Source: Omphiscola glabra (Eukaryota; Mollusca; Gastropoda; Lymnaeidae). Taken from it: DNA of 64,000 bases. The translations under genes and the position numbers were made by a program. The notes beneath the pieces are model-generated. The model worked only from the letters and a program-made list of their open reading frames with translations, made no database searches and was not told the DNA's origin. This document shows positions 23,857-36,631 of the stretch, in pieces; positions within the stretch are counted from its first letter, which is position 1; each line of letters opens with the position of its first letter. The DNA lies in assembly GCA_964017045.1 (NCBI GenBank), contig OZ024807.1, forward strand, positions 14,330,941 through 14,394,940. Reading direction: 5' to 3'.

Positions 23857-24140
23857 GAAGTCCCCTTAACCATGACGTGATGTCCTGTAAGCAGGATAGA
23901 TTATAATCTCTGTCCCCTTAACCATGACGGCATGTCCTGTAAGCAGGATATATTATTATCTCTGTCCCCTTAACACTTACGTCATGTCCTACAAGCGGGA
24001 CACACTATTATCTCTGTCCCCTTAACCATGACGTCATGTCCTACAAGCAGGATGTATTATTATCTCTGCCCCCTTAACCATGACGTCATGTCCTACAAGC
24101 AGGATAGATTATTATCTCTGTCCCCTTAACCATGACGTCT
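23857..24140. repeat. 52-bp minisatellite
   Basis: Just over five copies containing CCCCTTAACCATGACGTCAT and a variable GCAGGATAGATTAT part. Confidence 0.9.
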
Positions 24141-24493
24141 TGATGTACTAAGACGGTATTAGCTAATGATGCCCCGACTCATGCAATCGATCTATTACCA
24201 TAACTATACTAAGAATCAGATCATTTTGCGATGACGATTTAACCAAAGCAATACGCGTTCTCAACACGTCAGCATATAGACACACCGGATTGTACAAGTA
24301 CCCCTCCTTGTTAGTGAGCATATGCGGTCTCCTAGATCAAGCCTCCTTGGAGTAGGTGTCCACGTGTCCATAGTTTCTGGCCTGCGAATGGTCCCAAAGT
24401 TAATTGTTATCTAAAATAGGTCAATGAATTGGACACGTTGTGCAATGGGCACATCCAAGTCTGTCACGTTGAGCAATTTGTGAAACGCCGTTC
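24141..24493. other. Spacer
   Basis: No feature recognised. Confidence 0.5.
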
Positions 24494-25128
24494 TAGGTGG
24501 TCATCGTGATCGAGGTTGTCATCGTGATCTAGGTTGCCATCGTGATCGAGGTTGTCATCGTGATCGAGGTTGCCACCGTGAACTAGGTTGTAATCGTGAT
24601 CTAGGTGGCCATCGTGATCGAGGTTGTCATCGTGATCGAGGTTGCCATCGTGAACTAGGTTGTCATCGTGATCGAGGTTGTCATCGTGATCGAGGTTGTC
24701 ATCGTGATCGAGGTTGTCATCGTGATCGAGGTTGTCAACGTGGTCGAGGTGGTCATCGTGATCGAGGTTGTCAACGTGATCGAGGTGGTCATCGTGATCG
24801 AGGTTGTCATCATAGAGGTTGTCATCGTGAACTAGGTTGTCATCGTGATCGATGTGGTCATGTTGGTTGAGGTGGTCATCGTGATCGAGGTTGTCATCGT
24901 GATCGAGGTGGTCATCGTGTTCGAGGTGGTCATCGTGATCGAGGTTGTCATCGTGAGCTAGTTTGTCATCGTTATCTAGGTTTTCATCGTGATCGTGGTT
25001 GTCATCGCGATCGTTGTTGTCATCGTGATCGAGGTTGTCATCGTGATCTAGTTTGTCATCGTATTCTAGGTTGTCATCGTGATATAAGCTGTCACGTGAT
25101 CTGGGTTGTCAACGTGATCTAGGATGAT
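24494..25128. repeat. 18-bp minisatellite, about 35 copies
   Basis: Unit GTCATCGTGATCGAGGTT with point variants and a few shortened units. Copies at the 3' end (from about 24955) are more diverged than those in the middle. Confidence 0.95.
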
Positions 25129-26237
25129 ATCAGGTCAGAATGATGCAGTTTGCAAAACAAGCTGAAATTAATGTGTCACATTACACAGCTGCCCCATCCA
25201 CAGCTGCACCATCCACATCTGCCCCATACAGATCTTCATCTATATTCACCCTGCCATCTCGAATTTATTTATATGGTCCGACATCATTTCTTAATGCCGC
25301 CTACCACGTTAAACAAACAAACAATACTTAGAGCACAGCTTTGACACTTATGAAAATCCCCCCCCCCCCCCCCCCAATCTAGGACACTTTTATCGCTAGA
25401 CACCCCAGATTAAGAACCCTTGGAATAGATATTAAAATGAATCAATGTCCCCCATGCTAACCCCACTTATGACTGAAACGTCCAATTTCTGATTTTGTGT
25501 TCATTGCGCATAATTTCTTAATGAAAAGAAGAAAAATGAAGAGAAATAATTGCAATACCGTACAAAATGGTCGAACCGATCTCAGAAATCAGTGGCCAGC
25601 TTTATCGATTACTTATGACTGGCATCATCGCAGAGCAATTAAGACAGTTATTGGGATAAAATGAAAGGAGTTTGTTAGAGGGGGAGAGGTGGTGGTGGTA
25701 GGGTGGGGGGATATCAGCGCTATAAGAAACGGAACAAGTCTTGCTATGATGACGCATGCGCGTTGACATCGAAACGTTTAAAAACAACTCCATTCCTTGC
25801 TGGTCCCTAGTAGCGCCCGGTGGTAAGTGGGGTGGGGGTGGACGACGAAGACGACACACACACACTTTTTTTCTGTACAAGGAAGTACTTAAGCGTTTTG
25901 CGTCACGATCTGCAAAGAGTCACCGGAAGTCTGCGAATAAACACCGAGTCATATATCAGCCGACAAGGAACAATTTCTGGTGGTGTTTAGTGTCGTGTTA
26001 ATGCGACGCCCCTACGCCCCCCCCCCTCCCCAAGTTTTAAATCAATTAAGTCTTAAACATCACTAATACGAGGACGGGGTGCCAGTGAAAATATTGCAAC
26101 TCTGTCTTGCTGCTATCTTTTTCTTTCATTCTTTTTTGGCCTGGGTGGGGGTGCTGTTCAATGTAATTAATTATAATATCTTTGTACAGGGGTCAAGGTC
26201 AAGTAGAGATGATTGTATTCAAGCTCTAATAAAAGTA
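25129..26237. other. Spacer
   Basis: Short open frames at 25140-25344 and 25602-26001 lack domains. A C run lies at about 25358-25375. Confidence 0.5.
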
Positions 26238-26717
26238 CTGACTAGGTAGATGCCTTCATCCAAAGAAACAAGAAACATGCACGCATTTAGATGAATATGA
26301 CTAGGTAGATGCCTTCATCAAAAGAAACAAGAAACATGCACGCATTTAGATGAATATGACTAGGTAGATGCCTTCATCAAAAGAAACAAGAAACGTGCAC
26401 GCATTTAGATGAATATGTCTAGGTAGATGCCTTCATCCAAAGAAACAAGAAACATGCACACATTTAGATGAATATGACTAGGTAGATGCCTTCATCAAAA
26501 GAAACAAGAAACATGCACGCATTTAGATGAATATGACTAGGTAGATGCCTTCATCAAAAGAAACAAGAAACATGCACGCATTTAGATGAATATGTCTAGG
26601 TAGATGCCTTCATCCAAAGAAACAAGAAACATGCACGCATTTAGATGAATATGTCTAGGTAGATGCCTTCATCCAAAGAAACAAGAAACATGCACGCATT
26701 TAGATGAATATGTCTAG
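26238..26717. repeat. 59-bp minisatellite, 8 copies
   Basis: Unit GACTAGGTAGATGCCTTCAT followed by AAAGAAACAAGAAACATGCA. Copies differ at ATGACT/ATGTCT and TCAA/TCCA, and the two sites co-vary. Confidence 0.95.
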
Positions 26718-26738
26718 GACTTTATGGCTCTTACTACA

Positions 26739-27069
26739 AAATTATGGATGTGATTAGGAAATTATGGATGTGATTAGGAAATTATGGATGTGATTAGGAA
26801 ATTATGGATGTGATTAGGAAATTATGGATGTGATTAGGAAATTATGGATGTGATTAGGAAATTATGGATGTGATTAGGAAATTATGGATGTGATTAGGAA
26901 ATTATGGATGTGATTAGAAAATTATGGATGTGATTAGGAAATTATGGATGTGATTAGGAAATTATGGATGTGATTAGGAAATTATGGATGTGATTAGGAA
27001 ATTATGGATGTGATTAGGAAATTATGGATGTGATTAGGAAATTATGGATGTGATTAGGAAATTATGGAT
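26739..27069. repeat. 20-bp minisatellite, 16.5 copies
   Basis: Unit AAATTATGGATGTGATTAGG, almost perfectly uniform, which suggests recent expansion. Confidence 0.97.
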
Positions 27070-27850
27070 ATTACCCAAAAATCATGGATGTGAATGTGAA
27101 ATTATCAGTGTAAGTTGATAGCAACAGAGATATTGGATTGTGGAAATAAAGAGATTCTTTTGTAACATTGATCTCGAAATATAGGGACATTAAAAGACAG
27201 TGGATATTCGGATAGCCATATTTCTAACCGAAACAATGTCCCCCACCTCCTCTGAAATAAACTCTATTTCAATTAATTTCTTACAGCCTTATAGCATATG
27301 CAATTTTAAAAAGTACATAATGAAATTAAAATACCCTCAAATCCAGACGTAGAACACTACAATGAAGAAAATCATCTGTGCCATTATTATGTTTTTTTTA
27401 TTCCCTTTCCATCTTTTCGTCCACACCGGCACGATTCCCATTTACAACACGTTTCTCTCTAGTCGCCATGATGAGGGGCTAAAATTACCGCGCAAAAAAA
27501 TAAATTTAAAAAATGCGAACAATTAAAAAAAAAAGTAGAGTTTTTGAAGACTGTTATGGACATTATGTGTAGGCCTATTTTTTTTTAAGCCATTGCCATT
27601 TGTCTCCACTTTGTTTTGCTTTCCTATTGACGTCACCGTGTAAATGTGCTGTGCCACTACTTACCCACCCCTCCATTGGTTGGGAAAAGATTGCGCTCCA
27701 TTCGTTCTAAATAATGCTATCAGGTGATGCAATTTCTAGAACATACGAGACGTCATATCAGTGCAAGATTGCACTCTTCATGTGCGTAGGCTCAATCTTT
27801 TTACAAAGCTGTTTTAAAAGGGTTAATTTTCCGTAAGTGCAAATTTTTTT
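27070..27850. other. Spacer
   Basis: AT-rich, no gene recognised. Confidence 0.5.
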
Positions 27851-27906
27851 GTGAAGCGCGGTGAGCCTAGCCCTAGACGGGGGTACTGCGCAAAATAAGA
27901 CTGCTT

Positions 27907-27908
<2 letters not shown>
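27851..27908 (+). mobile_element. L2-like LINE 3' tail fragment
   Basis: GTGAAGCGCGGTGAGCC... leading through TACTGCGCAAAATAAGA to (AAT)n resembles the short 3' UTR of L2-like LINEs and SINEs that borrow it (pattern GTAAAGCGC..GAG......GCGC.ATATAA then trinucleotide repeat). No coding part is left. Confidence 0.5.
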
Positions 27909-28071
<163 letters not shown>

Positions 28072-28414
28072 ATAATTTTTTGAATTTTTCGAGGATTGTA
28101 CCTTTTCAATTTTTTGTGTGGTTTTGTTTCTGTATATTTGAATTGGTATTTTTATAGAATGTTAATGGTATAATCAACTTGAATATTGCTAGCATTTTTA
28201 GCATCGCTAGCTTTGGTATCGTTTTCCTTCGCATACTGTTTTCCCGTCCTTTGTTACGTATTGCTCATTCTACTCTCCAAATCTTATCACAGATTCAATC
28301 TTCGAAGCCATTTAACGGTGCGCAACACGCACTACAGCACTACGGGGTCGGTGGACGTGTGTGTGCAGGCATATGCATATGTTCGTAATCCGAAGTACCT
28401 TTGTAAGGAGAGTC
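28072..28414. other. Spacer
   Basis: Small hydrophobic open frames here have no recognised domain. Confidence 0.45.
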
Positions 28415-28583
28415 AGTGTGGGGAGAGAGAGAGAAGAGGGCGATAGAGAGAGAGAGGGAGAGAGCGAGGGGAGAGAGAGTAAACAGAGCGACGAGAAAAG
28501 AGAGAAGAGAGAGAGCTAATAGAGAGAGAAAAGAGAGAGAGAAGTGAGAGTGCGAGAGAGAGAAAAGAGATAAAAGAGAGATA

Positions 28584-28630
<47 letters not shown>

Positions 28631-28675
28631 GAGAAAATAGAGATAGAGAAAAGAGGGAGAGAAGAGAGAGAAACG
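28415..28675. repeat. GA-rich tract
   Basis: Purine-only for long stretches; pure AG repeat at about 28591-28627. Confidence 0.85.
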
Positions 28676-29289
28676 TCGAAGCCTAGAACACCAATTCTAC
28701 TGAGAGATAACAAGTGTTTTAATCAACATATCATCTCACAAGACCAGACACAAAACAAAGAAATAAACACCAAAAAAACCCAAGTGATGCAGGACTCTAT
28801 CAACACCAAACAAAGAACGGGTGGAGAGAATGCCCAACCTATTGCCCACTCCCATATCATTTGCATATTACCACGAGCTCATGCGCGCGCCTTGGTTCAT
28901 GCCAACAGACACATTTTTTTAAAATGGTTTTTTTTTTTGTTGTTGTCTTTTTAATGGCGACACGGGAGACAGCTAAGATATGCACAGGGAGCTGATGATT
29001 TGGAAAAAAATTGTTGGGGGTTTAGAAAATAATAGAGGGGAAAATGCAAATTACATTGGGGTGTAGGGTGGTAGTAGGAGCGGGGAGGGGGGGAAGCGGG
29101 TCAAAATATGCAAACTGTTGGTGTGGGGGGGGGGGGGGGTTTGGGAAATAAAGACCGATTTTTTGTTGTTTTTGAAGACGAGAAAAAAGTGTTTGTTTTT
29201 TTAATGTGAGGTTGGGGTTGGATTAAAGTAATTTAGTTGAGAGATTTCTTTGTAAGAATGTTTTTTATTTCATTCAAAATCTTGGCAAG
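28676..29289. other. Spacer
   Basis: No gene. T-rich and G-rich runs, including a G run near 29126-29139. Confidence 0.5.
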
Positions 29290-30178
29290 GGTCTGTGTGA
29301 CATGGTACTGTGTATGTCACATGGTACTATGTGTGTGACATGATACTGTGTGTGACATGGTACTGTGTGTGACATGGTACGGTGTGTATGACATGATACT
29401 GTATGTGTGTGACATGATACTGTGTGTGTGTGACATGGTGCTGTGTGTGTGTGACATGGTACTGTGTGGCAGGGGTGTGTGTGACATGTTACTGTGTGTG
29501 ACATGATACTGTGTGTGTGACATGATACTGTGTGTGACATGATACTGTGTGTGTGTGACATGATACTGTGTGTGTGACATGATGCTGTGTACGACATGAT
29601 ACTGTATGTATGACATGATACTGTATGTGTGTGTAACATGATACTGTATGTATGACATGATACTGTATGTATGACATGATACTGTATGTGTGTGACAAGA
29701 TACTGTGTGTGTGACATGATACTGCGTGTGTGTGACATGGTACTGTGTGGCATGGGTGTGTGTGACATGATACTGTGTGTGTGACATGATATTGTGTGTA
29801 TGTGACATGATACTGTGTGTGTGACATGATACTGTGTGTGTGACATGATACTGTGTGTGGCATGATACTGTGTGTGTGTTACATGGTACTGTGTGTGTGT
29901 GACATGGTACTGTGTGGTAGGGGTGTGTGTGTGACATGTTACTGTGTGTGTGTGACACGATTATGTGTGTGTGACATGATATAGTGTGTGACACGATACT
30001 GTGTGTGTGACATGTTACTGTGTGTGTGACATGATACTGTTTGTGTGTGTGACATGGTACTGTGTGGCAGGGGTGTGTGTCTGACATGTTACTGTGTGTG
30101 TGTGTGACATGTTGCTGTGCGTGTGTGACATGATGCTGTGTGTGACATGGTACTGTGTGGCAGGGGTGTGTGTCTGAC
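29290..30178. repeat. TG-rich minisatellite, left part
   Basis: Irregular units of about 17-24 bp around GTGTGTGACATGATACTG, with a longer variant containing GGCAGGGGTGTGTGT. His/Ser/Thr-rich minus-strand open frames up to 256 codons are artefacts. Confidence 0.95.
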
Positions 30179-30479
30179 CGTATACGGAAATTTGATCGAA
30201 AGAAATTTGGTCGACGGAAAATTGATCGACGGAAATTTGATCGAACGGAAATTCGGTCGAATCGTTTTTTTTATTTATACTTTAAAATTTTGCGTCAAAT
30301 TTCTTTTTGAACGCATTATTTTGTTTTACTATATAGTATAGTGCGTTCAAAGAGAAATGTGACGCAAAATTTTAACGTCTCGACTGAAAAAAAGATTCTA
30401 CCAAATTTCCGTTCGATCAAATTACCGTCGATCAATTTTCCGTCGACGAAATTTCTTTCGATCAAATTTCCGGTAACCG
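30179..30479. mobile_element. Inverted-repeat MITE, copy 1 (301 bp), inside the TG array
   Basis: Left arm begins CGTATACGGAAATTTGATCG, right arm ends CGATCAAATTTCCGGTAACC then G. The inverted arms extend over about 90 bp and contain several copies of GGAAATTTGATCGA and GTCGACGGAAA. Flanks TGTCTGAC (30171-30178 and 30480-30487) are identical, an 8-bp (possibly 9-bp) target duplication. A nearby array unit at about 30066-30097 has the uninterrupted sequence and so shows the empty site. Superfamily unknown; hAT or Mutator would suit the duplication length. Confidence 0.85.
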
Positions 30480-31775
30480 TGTCTGACATGTTACTGTGTG
30501 TGTGTGACATGTTGCTGTGCGTGTGTGACATGATGCTGTGTGTGTGTGGCATGGTACTGTGTGGCAGGGGTGTGTGTGACATGTTACTGTGTGTGTGTGA
30601 GACATGATACTGTTTGTGTGTGACATGATAATGTGTGTGTTACATGATACTGTGTGTGACATGATACTATATGTATGACATGATACTGTTTGTATGACAT
30701 GATATTGTATGTATGACATGATACTGTATGTGTGTGTGAGACATGTTACTGTGTGTGTGTGACATGTTACTGTGTGTGTGTAACATGTTACTGTGTGTGT
30801 GTGACATGTTACTGTGTGTGTGTGACATGTTACTGTGTGTGTGTGAGACATGATACTGTTTGTGTGTGACATGATAATGTGTGTGTGACATGATACTGTG
30901 TGTGACATGATACTGTATGTATGACATGATACTGTTTGAATGACATGATACTGTATGTATGACATGATACTGTATGTGTGTGTGAGACATGTTACTGTGT
31001 GTGTGTGACATGTTACTGTGTGTGTTTAACATGTTACTGTGTGTGTGTGACATGGTATTGAGTGGCAGGGGTGTGTGTGACATGTTACTGTGTATGTGTG
31101 ACATGATACTGTGTGTGTGTGACATGGTATTGAGTGGCAGGGGTGTGTGTGGCATGTTACTGTGTGTGACATGATACTGTGTGTGTGTGACATGATACTG
31201 TGTGTGTGTGACATGTTACTGTGTGTGTGTGTGACATGATACTGTGTGTGTGACATGGTACTGTGTGTGTGCCATGGTACTGAGTGGCAGGGGTGTGTGT
31301 GACATGTTACTGTGTGTGTGTGTGACATGATGCTGTGTGTGTGACATATTACAGTGTGTGTGTGTGACATGATACTGTGTGTGTGACATGATACTGTGTG
31401 TGTGACATGTTACTGTGTGTGTGTGTGACATGATGCTGTGTGTGTGACATGTTACTGTGCGTGTGTGACATGATGCTGTGTGTGTGTGACATGGTACTGA
31501 GTGGCAGTGGTGTGTGTGTGTGACATATTACTGTGTGTGTGTGTGTGACATGATACTGTGTGTGTGACATGATACTGTGTGTGTGACATGTTACTGTGTG
31601 TGTGTGTGACATGATGCTGTGTGTGTGACATGTTACTGTGCGTGTGTGACATGATGCTGTGTGTGTGTGACATGGTACTGAGTGGCAGTGGTGTGTGTGT
31701 GTGACATATTACTGTGTGTGTGTGTGTGACATGATACTGTGTGTGTGTGTGAGACATGGTACTCTGTGTGTGTTG
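30480..31775. repeat. TG-rich minisatellite, right part
   Basis: Continues the unit of the left part in phase. Larger blocks are duplicated: about 240 bp (30605-30780 against 30845-31020) and about 180 bp (31447-31535 against 31627-31715). Confidence 0.95.
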
Positions 31776-31920
31776 AAGAGGGGTGTGTGGCGAGGGTCAT
31801 CACTTTACTGTTCTGTATTGTATGTATTTATGTATATATATCGTGCACTATTGTACTTACAAAACTTTGTCGAAGTATCACTGACTGACTGTACTATATC
31901 ATGATTGCAATTAAGTCATT
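31776..31920. other. Short spacer
   Basis: Unique sequence between two arrays; nothing recognised. Confidence 0.5.
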
Positions 31921-33372
31921 ACTTATGATGTCTTATTACTGCCTTCATCGCCTCATGATGTCTTATTACTGCCTACATCGCCTCATGATGTCTTATTACT
32001 GCCTACATCGCCTCATGATGTCTTATTACTGCCTACATCGCCTCATGATGTCTTATTACTGCCTACATCGCCTCATGATGTCTTATTACTGCCTACATCG
32101 CCTCATGATGTCTTATTACTGCCTACATCGTCTCATGATGTCTTATTACTGCCTACATCGCCTCATGATGTCTTATTACTGCCTACATCGCCTCATGATG
32201 TCTTATTACTGCCTACATCGCCTCATGATGTCTTATTACTGCCTACATCGTCTCATGATGTCTTATTACTGCCTACATCGTCTCATGATGTCTTATTACT
32301 GCCTACATCGCCTCATGATGTCTTATTACTGCCTACATCGCCTCATGATGTCTTATTACTGCCTACATCGCCTCATGATGTCTTATTACTGCCTACATCG
32401 TCTCATGATGTCTTATTACTGCCTACATCGCCTCATGATGTCTTATTACTGCCTACATCGCCTCATGATGTCTTATTACTGCCTACATCGCCTCATGATG
32501 TCTTATTACTGCCTTCATCGCCTCATGATGTCTTATTACTTCCTACATCGCATCATGATGTCTTATTACTGCCTACATCGCCTCATGATGTCTTATTACT
32601 GCCTACATCGCCTCATGATGTCTTATTACTGCCTACATCGTCTCATGATGTCTTATTACTGCCTACATCGCCTCATGATGTCTTATTACTGCCTACATCG
32701 CCTCATGATGTCTTATTACTGCCTACATCGCCTCATGATGTCTTATTACTGCCTACATCGTCTCATGATGTCTTATTACTGCCTACATCGCCTCATGATG
32801 TCTTATTACTGCCTACATCGCCTCATGATGTCTTATTACTGCCTACATCGCCTCATGATGTCTTATTACTGCCTACATCGTCTCATGATGTCTTATTACT
32901 GCCTACATCGCCTCATAATGTCTTATTACTGCCTACATCGCCTCATGATGTCTTATTACTGCCTATATCGCCTCATGATGTCTTATTACTGCCTACATCG
33001 TCTCATGATGTCTTATTACTGCCTACATCGTCTCATGATGTCTTATTACTGCCTACATCGCCTCATGATGTCTTATTACTGCCTACATCGCCTCATGATG
33101 TCTTATTACTGCCTACATCGTCTCATGATGTCTTATTACTGCCTACATCGCCTCATGATGTCTTATTACTGCCTACATCGCCTCATGATGTCTTATTACT
33201 GCCTACATCGCCTCATGATGTCTTATTACTGCCTACATCGCCTCATGATGTCTTATTACTGCCTACATCGCCTCATGATGTCTTATTACTGCCTACATCG
33301 CCTCATGATGTCTTATTACTGCCTACATCGCCTCATGATGTCTTATTACTGCCTACATCGCCTCATGATGTT
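31921..33372. repeat. 30-bp minisatellite, about 48 copies
   Basis: Unit ATGATGTCTTATTACTGCCT plus ACATCGCCTC, with near-perfect copies. The only frequent variant is CGTCTC for CGCCTC; it recurs every 120 bp at 32641, 32761, 32881 and 33001. The period of ten codons leaves one 497-codon frame open (MMSYYCLHRL repeated); not called a gene. Confidence 0.97.
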
Positions 33373-33415
33373 TTACATTATAACACCCAACTGAAAACAC
33401 CGCATTATGTAATAG
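33373..33415. other. Junction between two arrays
   Basis: Forty-odd unique bases separate the 30-bp and 63-bp arrays. Confidence 0.6.
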
Positions 33416-36125
33416 GCTGATCTTCAATGAAAGAGTAGATGAACAGAGACAGAAAAAACGAGAGATAGAGATATAAAGGGTGATCTTCAATGAAAGAGCA
33501 GATGAACAGAGACGGAAAAAACGAGAGATAGAGATATAAAGGGTGATCTTCAATGAAAGAGTAAATGAACAGAGACAGAAAAAACGAGAGATAGAGATAT
33601 AAAGGCTGATCTTCAATGAAAGAGTAGATGAACAGAGACAGAAAAAACGAGAGATAGAGATATAAAGGCTGATCTTCAATGAAAGAGTAGATGAACAGAG
33701 ACAGAAAAAACGAGAGATAGAGATATAAAGGGTGATCTTCAATGAAAGAGCAGATGAACAGAGACAGAAAAAACGAGAGATAGAGATATAAAGGGTGACC
33801 TTCAATGAAAGAGCAGATGAACAGAGAAGGAAAAAACGAGAGATAGAGATATAAAGGGTGATCTTCAATGAAAGAGCAGATGAACAGAGACAGAAAAAAC
33901 GAGAGATAGAGATATAAAGGGTGATCTTCAATGAAAGAGCAGATGAACAGAGACGGAAAAAACGAGAGATAGAGATATAAAGGGTGATCTTCAATGAAAG
34001 AGCAGATGAACAGAGACGGAAAAAACGAGAAATAGAGATATAAAGGGTGATCTTCAATGAAAGAGTAGATGAACAGAGACAGAAAAAACGAGAGATAGAG
34101 ATATAAAGGGTGATCTTCAATGAAAGAGCAGATGAACAGAGACAGAAAAAACGAGAGATAGAGATATAAAGGGTGATCTTCAATGAAAGAGCAGATGAAC
34201 AGAGAAGGAAAAAACGAGAGATAGAGATATAAAGGGTGATCTTCAATGAAAGAGCAGATGAACAGAGACAGAAAAAACGAGAGATAGAGATATAAAGGGT
34301 GATCTTCAATGAAAGAGCAGATGAACAGAGACGGAAAAAACGAGAGATAGAGATATAAAGGGTGATCTTCAATGAAAGAGCAGATGAACAGAGACGGAAA
34401 AAACGAGAGATAGAGATATAAAGGGTGATCTTCAATGAAAGAGTAGATGAACAGAGACGGAAAAAACGAGAGATAGAGATATAAAGGGTGATCTTCAATG
34501 AAAGAGCAGATGAACAGAGAAGGAAAAAACGAGAGATAGAGATATAAAGGGTGATCTTCAATGAAAGAGCAGATGAACAGAGACAGAAAAAACGAGAGAT
34601 AGAGATATAAAGGCTGATCTTCAATGAAAGAGTAGATGAACAGAGACAGAAAAAACGAGAGATAGAGATATAAAGGGTGATCTTCAATGAAAGAGCAGAT
34701 GAACAGAGACAGAAAAAACGAGAGATAGAGATATAAAGGGTGACCTTCAATGAAAGAGCAGATGAACAGAGAAGGAAAAAACGAGAGATAGAGATATAAA
34801 GGGTGATCTTCAATGAAAGAGCAGATGAACAGAGACAGAAAAAACGAGAGATAGAGATATAAAGGGTGATCTTCAATGAAAGAGCAGATGAACAGAGACG
34901 GAAAAAACGAGAGATAGAGATATAAAGGGTGATCTTCAATGAAAGAGCAGATGAACAGAGACGGAAAAAACGAGAGATAGAGATATAAAGGGTGATCTTC
35001 AATGAAAGAGTAGATGAACAGAGACAGAAAAAACGAGAGATAGAGATATAAAGGGTGATCTTCAATGAAAGAGCAGATGAACAGAGACAGAAAAAACGAG
35101 AGATAGAGATATAAAGGGTGATCTTCAATGAAAGAGCAGATGAACAGAGAAGGAAAAAACGAGAGATAGAGATATAAAGGGTGATCTTCAATGAAAGAGC
35201 AGATGAACAGAGACAGAAAAAACGAGAGATAGAGATATAAAGGGTGATCTTCAATGAAAGAGCAGATGAACAGAGACGGAAAAAACGAGAGATAGAGATA
35301 TAAAGGGTGATCTTCAATGAAAGAGCAGATGAACAGAGACGGAAAAAACGAGAGATAGAGATATAAAGGGTGATCTTCAATGAAAGAGTAGATGAACAGA
35401 GACGGAAAAAACGAGAGATAGAGATATAAAGGGTGATCTTCAATGAAAGAGCAGATGAACAGAGAAGGAAAAAACGAGAGATAGAGATATAAAGGGTGAT
35501 CTTCAATGAAAGAGCAGATGAACAGAGACAGAAAAAACGAGAGATAGAGATATAAAGGGTGATCTTCAATGAAAGAGCAGATGAACAGAGACAGAAAAAA
35601 CGAGAGATAGAGATATAAAGGGTGATCTTCAATGAAAGAGCAGATGAACAGAGACGGAAAAACGAGAGATAGAGATATAAAGGGTGATCTTCAATGAAAG
35701 AGTAGATGAACAGAGACAGAAAAAACGAGAGATAGAGATATAAAGGGTGATCTTCAATGAAAGAGTAGATGAACAGAGACGGAAAAAACGAGAGATAGAG
35801 ATATAAAGGGTGATCTTCAATGAAAGAGCAGATGAACAGAGACGGAAAAAACGAGAGATAGAGATATAAAGGGTGATCTTCAATGAAAGAGCAGATGAAC
35901 AGAGACAGAAAAAACGAGAGATAGAGATATAAAGGCTGATCTTCAATGAAAGAGTAGATGAACAGAGACAGAAAAAACGAGAGATAGAGATATAAAGGGT
36001 GATCTTCAATGAAAGAGCAGATGAACAGAGACGGAAAAAACGAAAGATAGAGATATAAAGGGTGATCTTCAATGAAAGAGCAGATGAACAGAGACGGAAA
36101 AAACGAGAGATAGAGATATAACGGG
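33416..36125. repeat. 63-bp minisatellite, 43 copies, with higher-order structure
   Basis: Unit starts GGGTGATCTTCAATGAAAGA and is purine-rich on the plus strand. Variants at three sites (GCAG/GTAG, GACAG/GACGG/GAAGG, GGGTG/GGCTG) follow a fixed order that repeats after 15 units (945 bp). A one-base deletion in one copy near 35660 breaks the otherwise continuous minus-strand frame of 759 codons. Confidence 0.97.
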
Positions 36126-36270
36126 AGATTTTTAATGGAAATATTGGAAATTTTGGCAGGAAGAGACAGGTTGAAAGAGAGAAAAAGAGAGATAGAGAAG
36201 GAGGAAGAGAGAAAGAGAGAGACAGAGAAGGAGGAAGAGAGAAAGAGAGAGACAGAGAAAGTAGGAACAA
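36126..36270. repeat. GA-rich tract with 33-bp-like repeat
   Basis: GAAGGAGGAAGAGAGAAAGA occurs twice in a purine-rich run that follows the 63-bp array. Confidence 0.75.
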
Positions 36271-36631
36271 TGACTTGGTCAAGTTCCCGTTGGAGCAGTT
36301 ATTGCTTGTGGGTGCTGCATGCCGGGGTTATGGCTGTCGTGGCTATCATGGCTGATGGATTTCTCCAACAAACAAAGTGGATTGACATGCCCCCCCCCTT
36401 TCCTGCCTGCAGGAACCTGCCCGTACCTCAAAAACTTAATTAAGAAACCGACTCATTGTCTGTAGTAAAATGCTCAACGACGGCGGCATTACTGCAATAT
36501 CTCAAGCCTTTAAATGGAGGGATTAGAGACCTTGCTAAAATATATCTCTATATCTTCAGATGAGGTGTGGTTTATTTTCCGGGGTGGGGGGGGGGGGGTG
36601 AAATCATGTGTTCAATCGGTCTACCGCTTAC
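36271..36631. other. Spacer
   Basis: No gene recognised; C run near 36390 and G run near 36584-36598. Confidence 0.5.

Noticed and set aside
23857..24140. CRISPR-like array
   Set aside because: Repeats are contiguous with no unique spacers, and the organism is clearly eukaryotic. The same holds for all other arrays here.
29274..31757. His/Ser/Thr-rich open frames over the TG array
   Set aside because: TG/CA-rich composition avoids stops on this strand. Frames change between overlapping versions without any preferred one.
31901..33394. 497-codon open frame of repeated MMSYYCLHRL
   Set aside because: The unit is exactly 30 bp, so any stop-free unit stays open for the full array. No flanking domain, signal peptide or splice evidence supports a gene.
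33353..36282. 759- and 217-codon minus-strand open frames (ISISRFF...-type repeats)
   Set aside because: The 63-bp unit is a multiple of three. A one-base deletion in one copy breaks the frame, and nothing suggests purifying selection.
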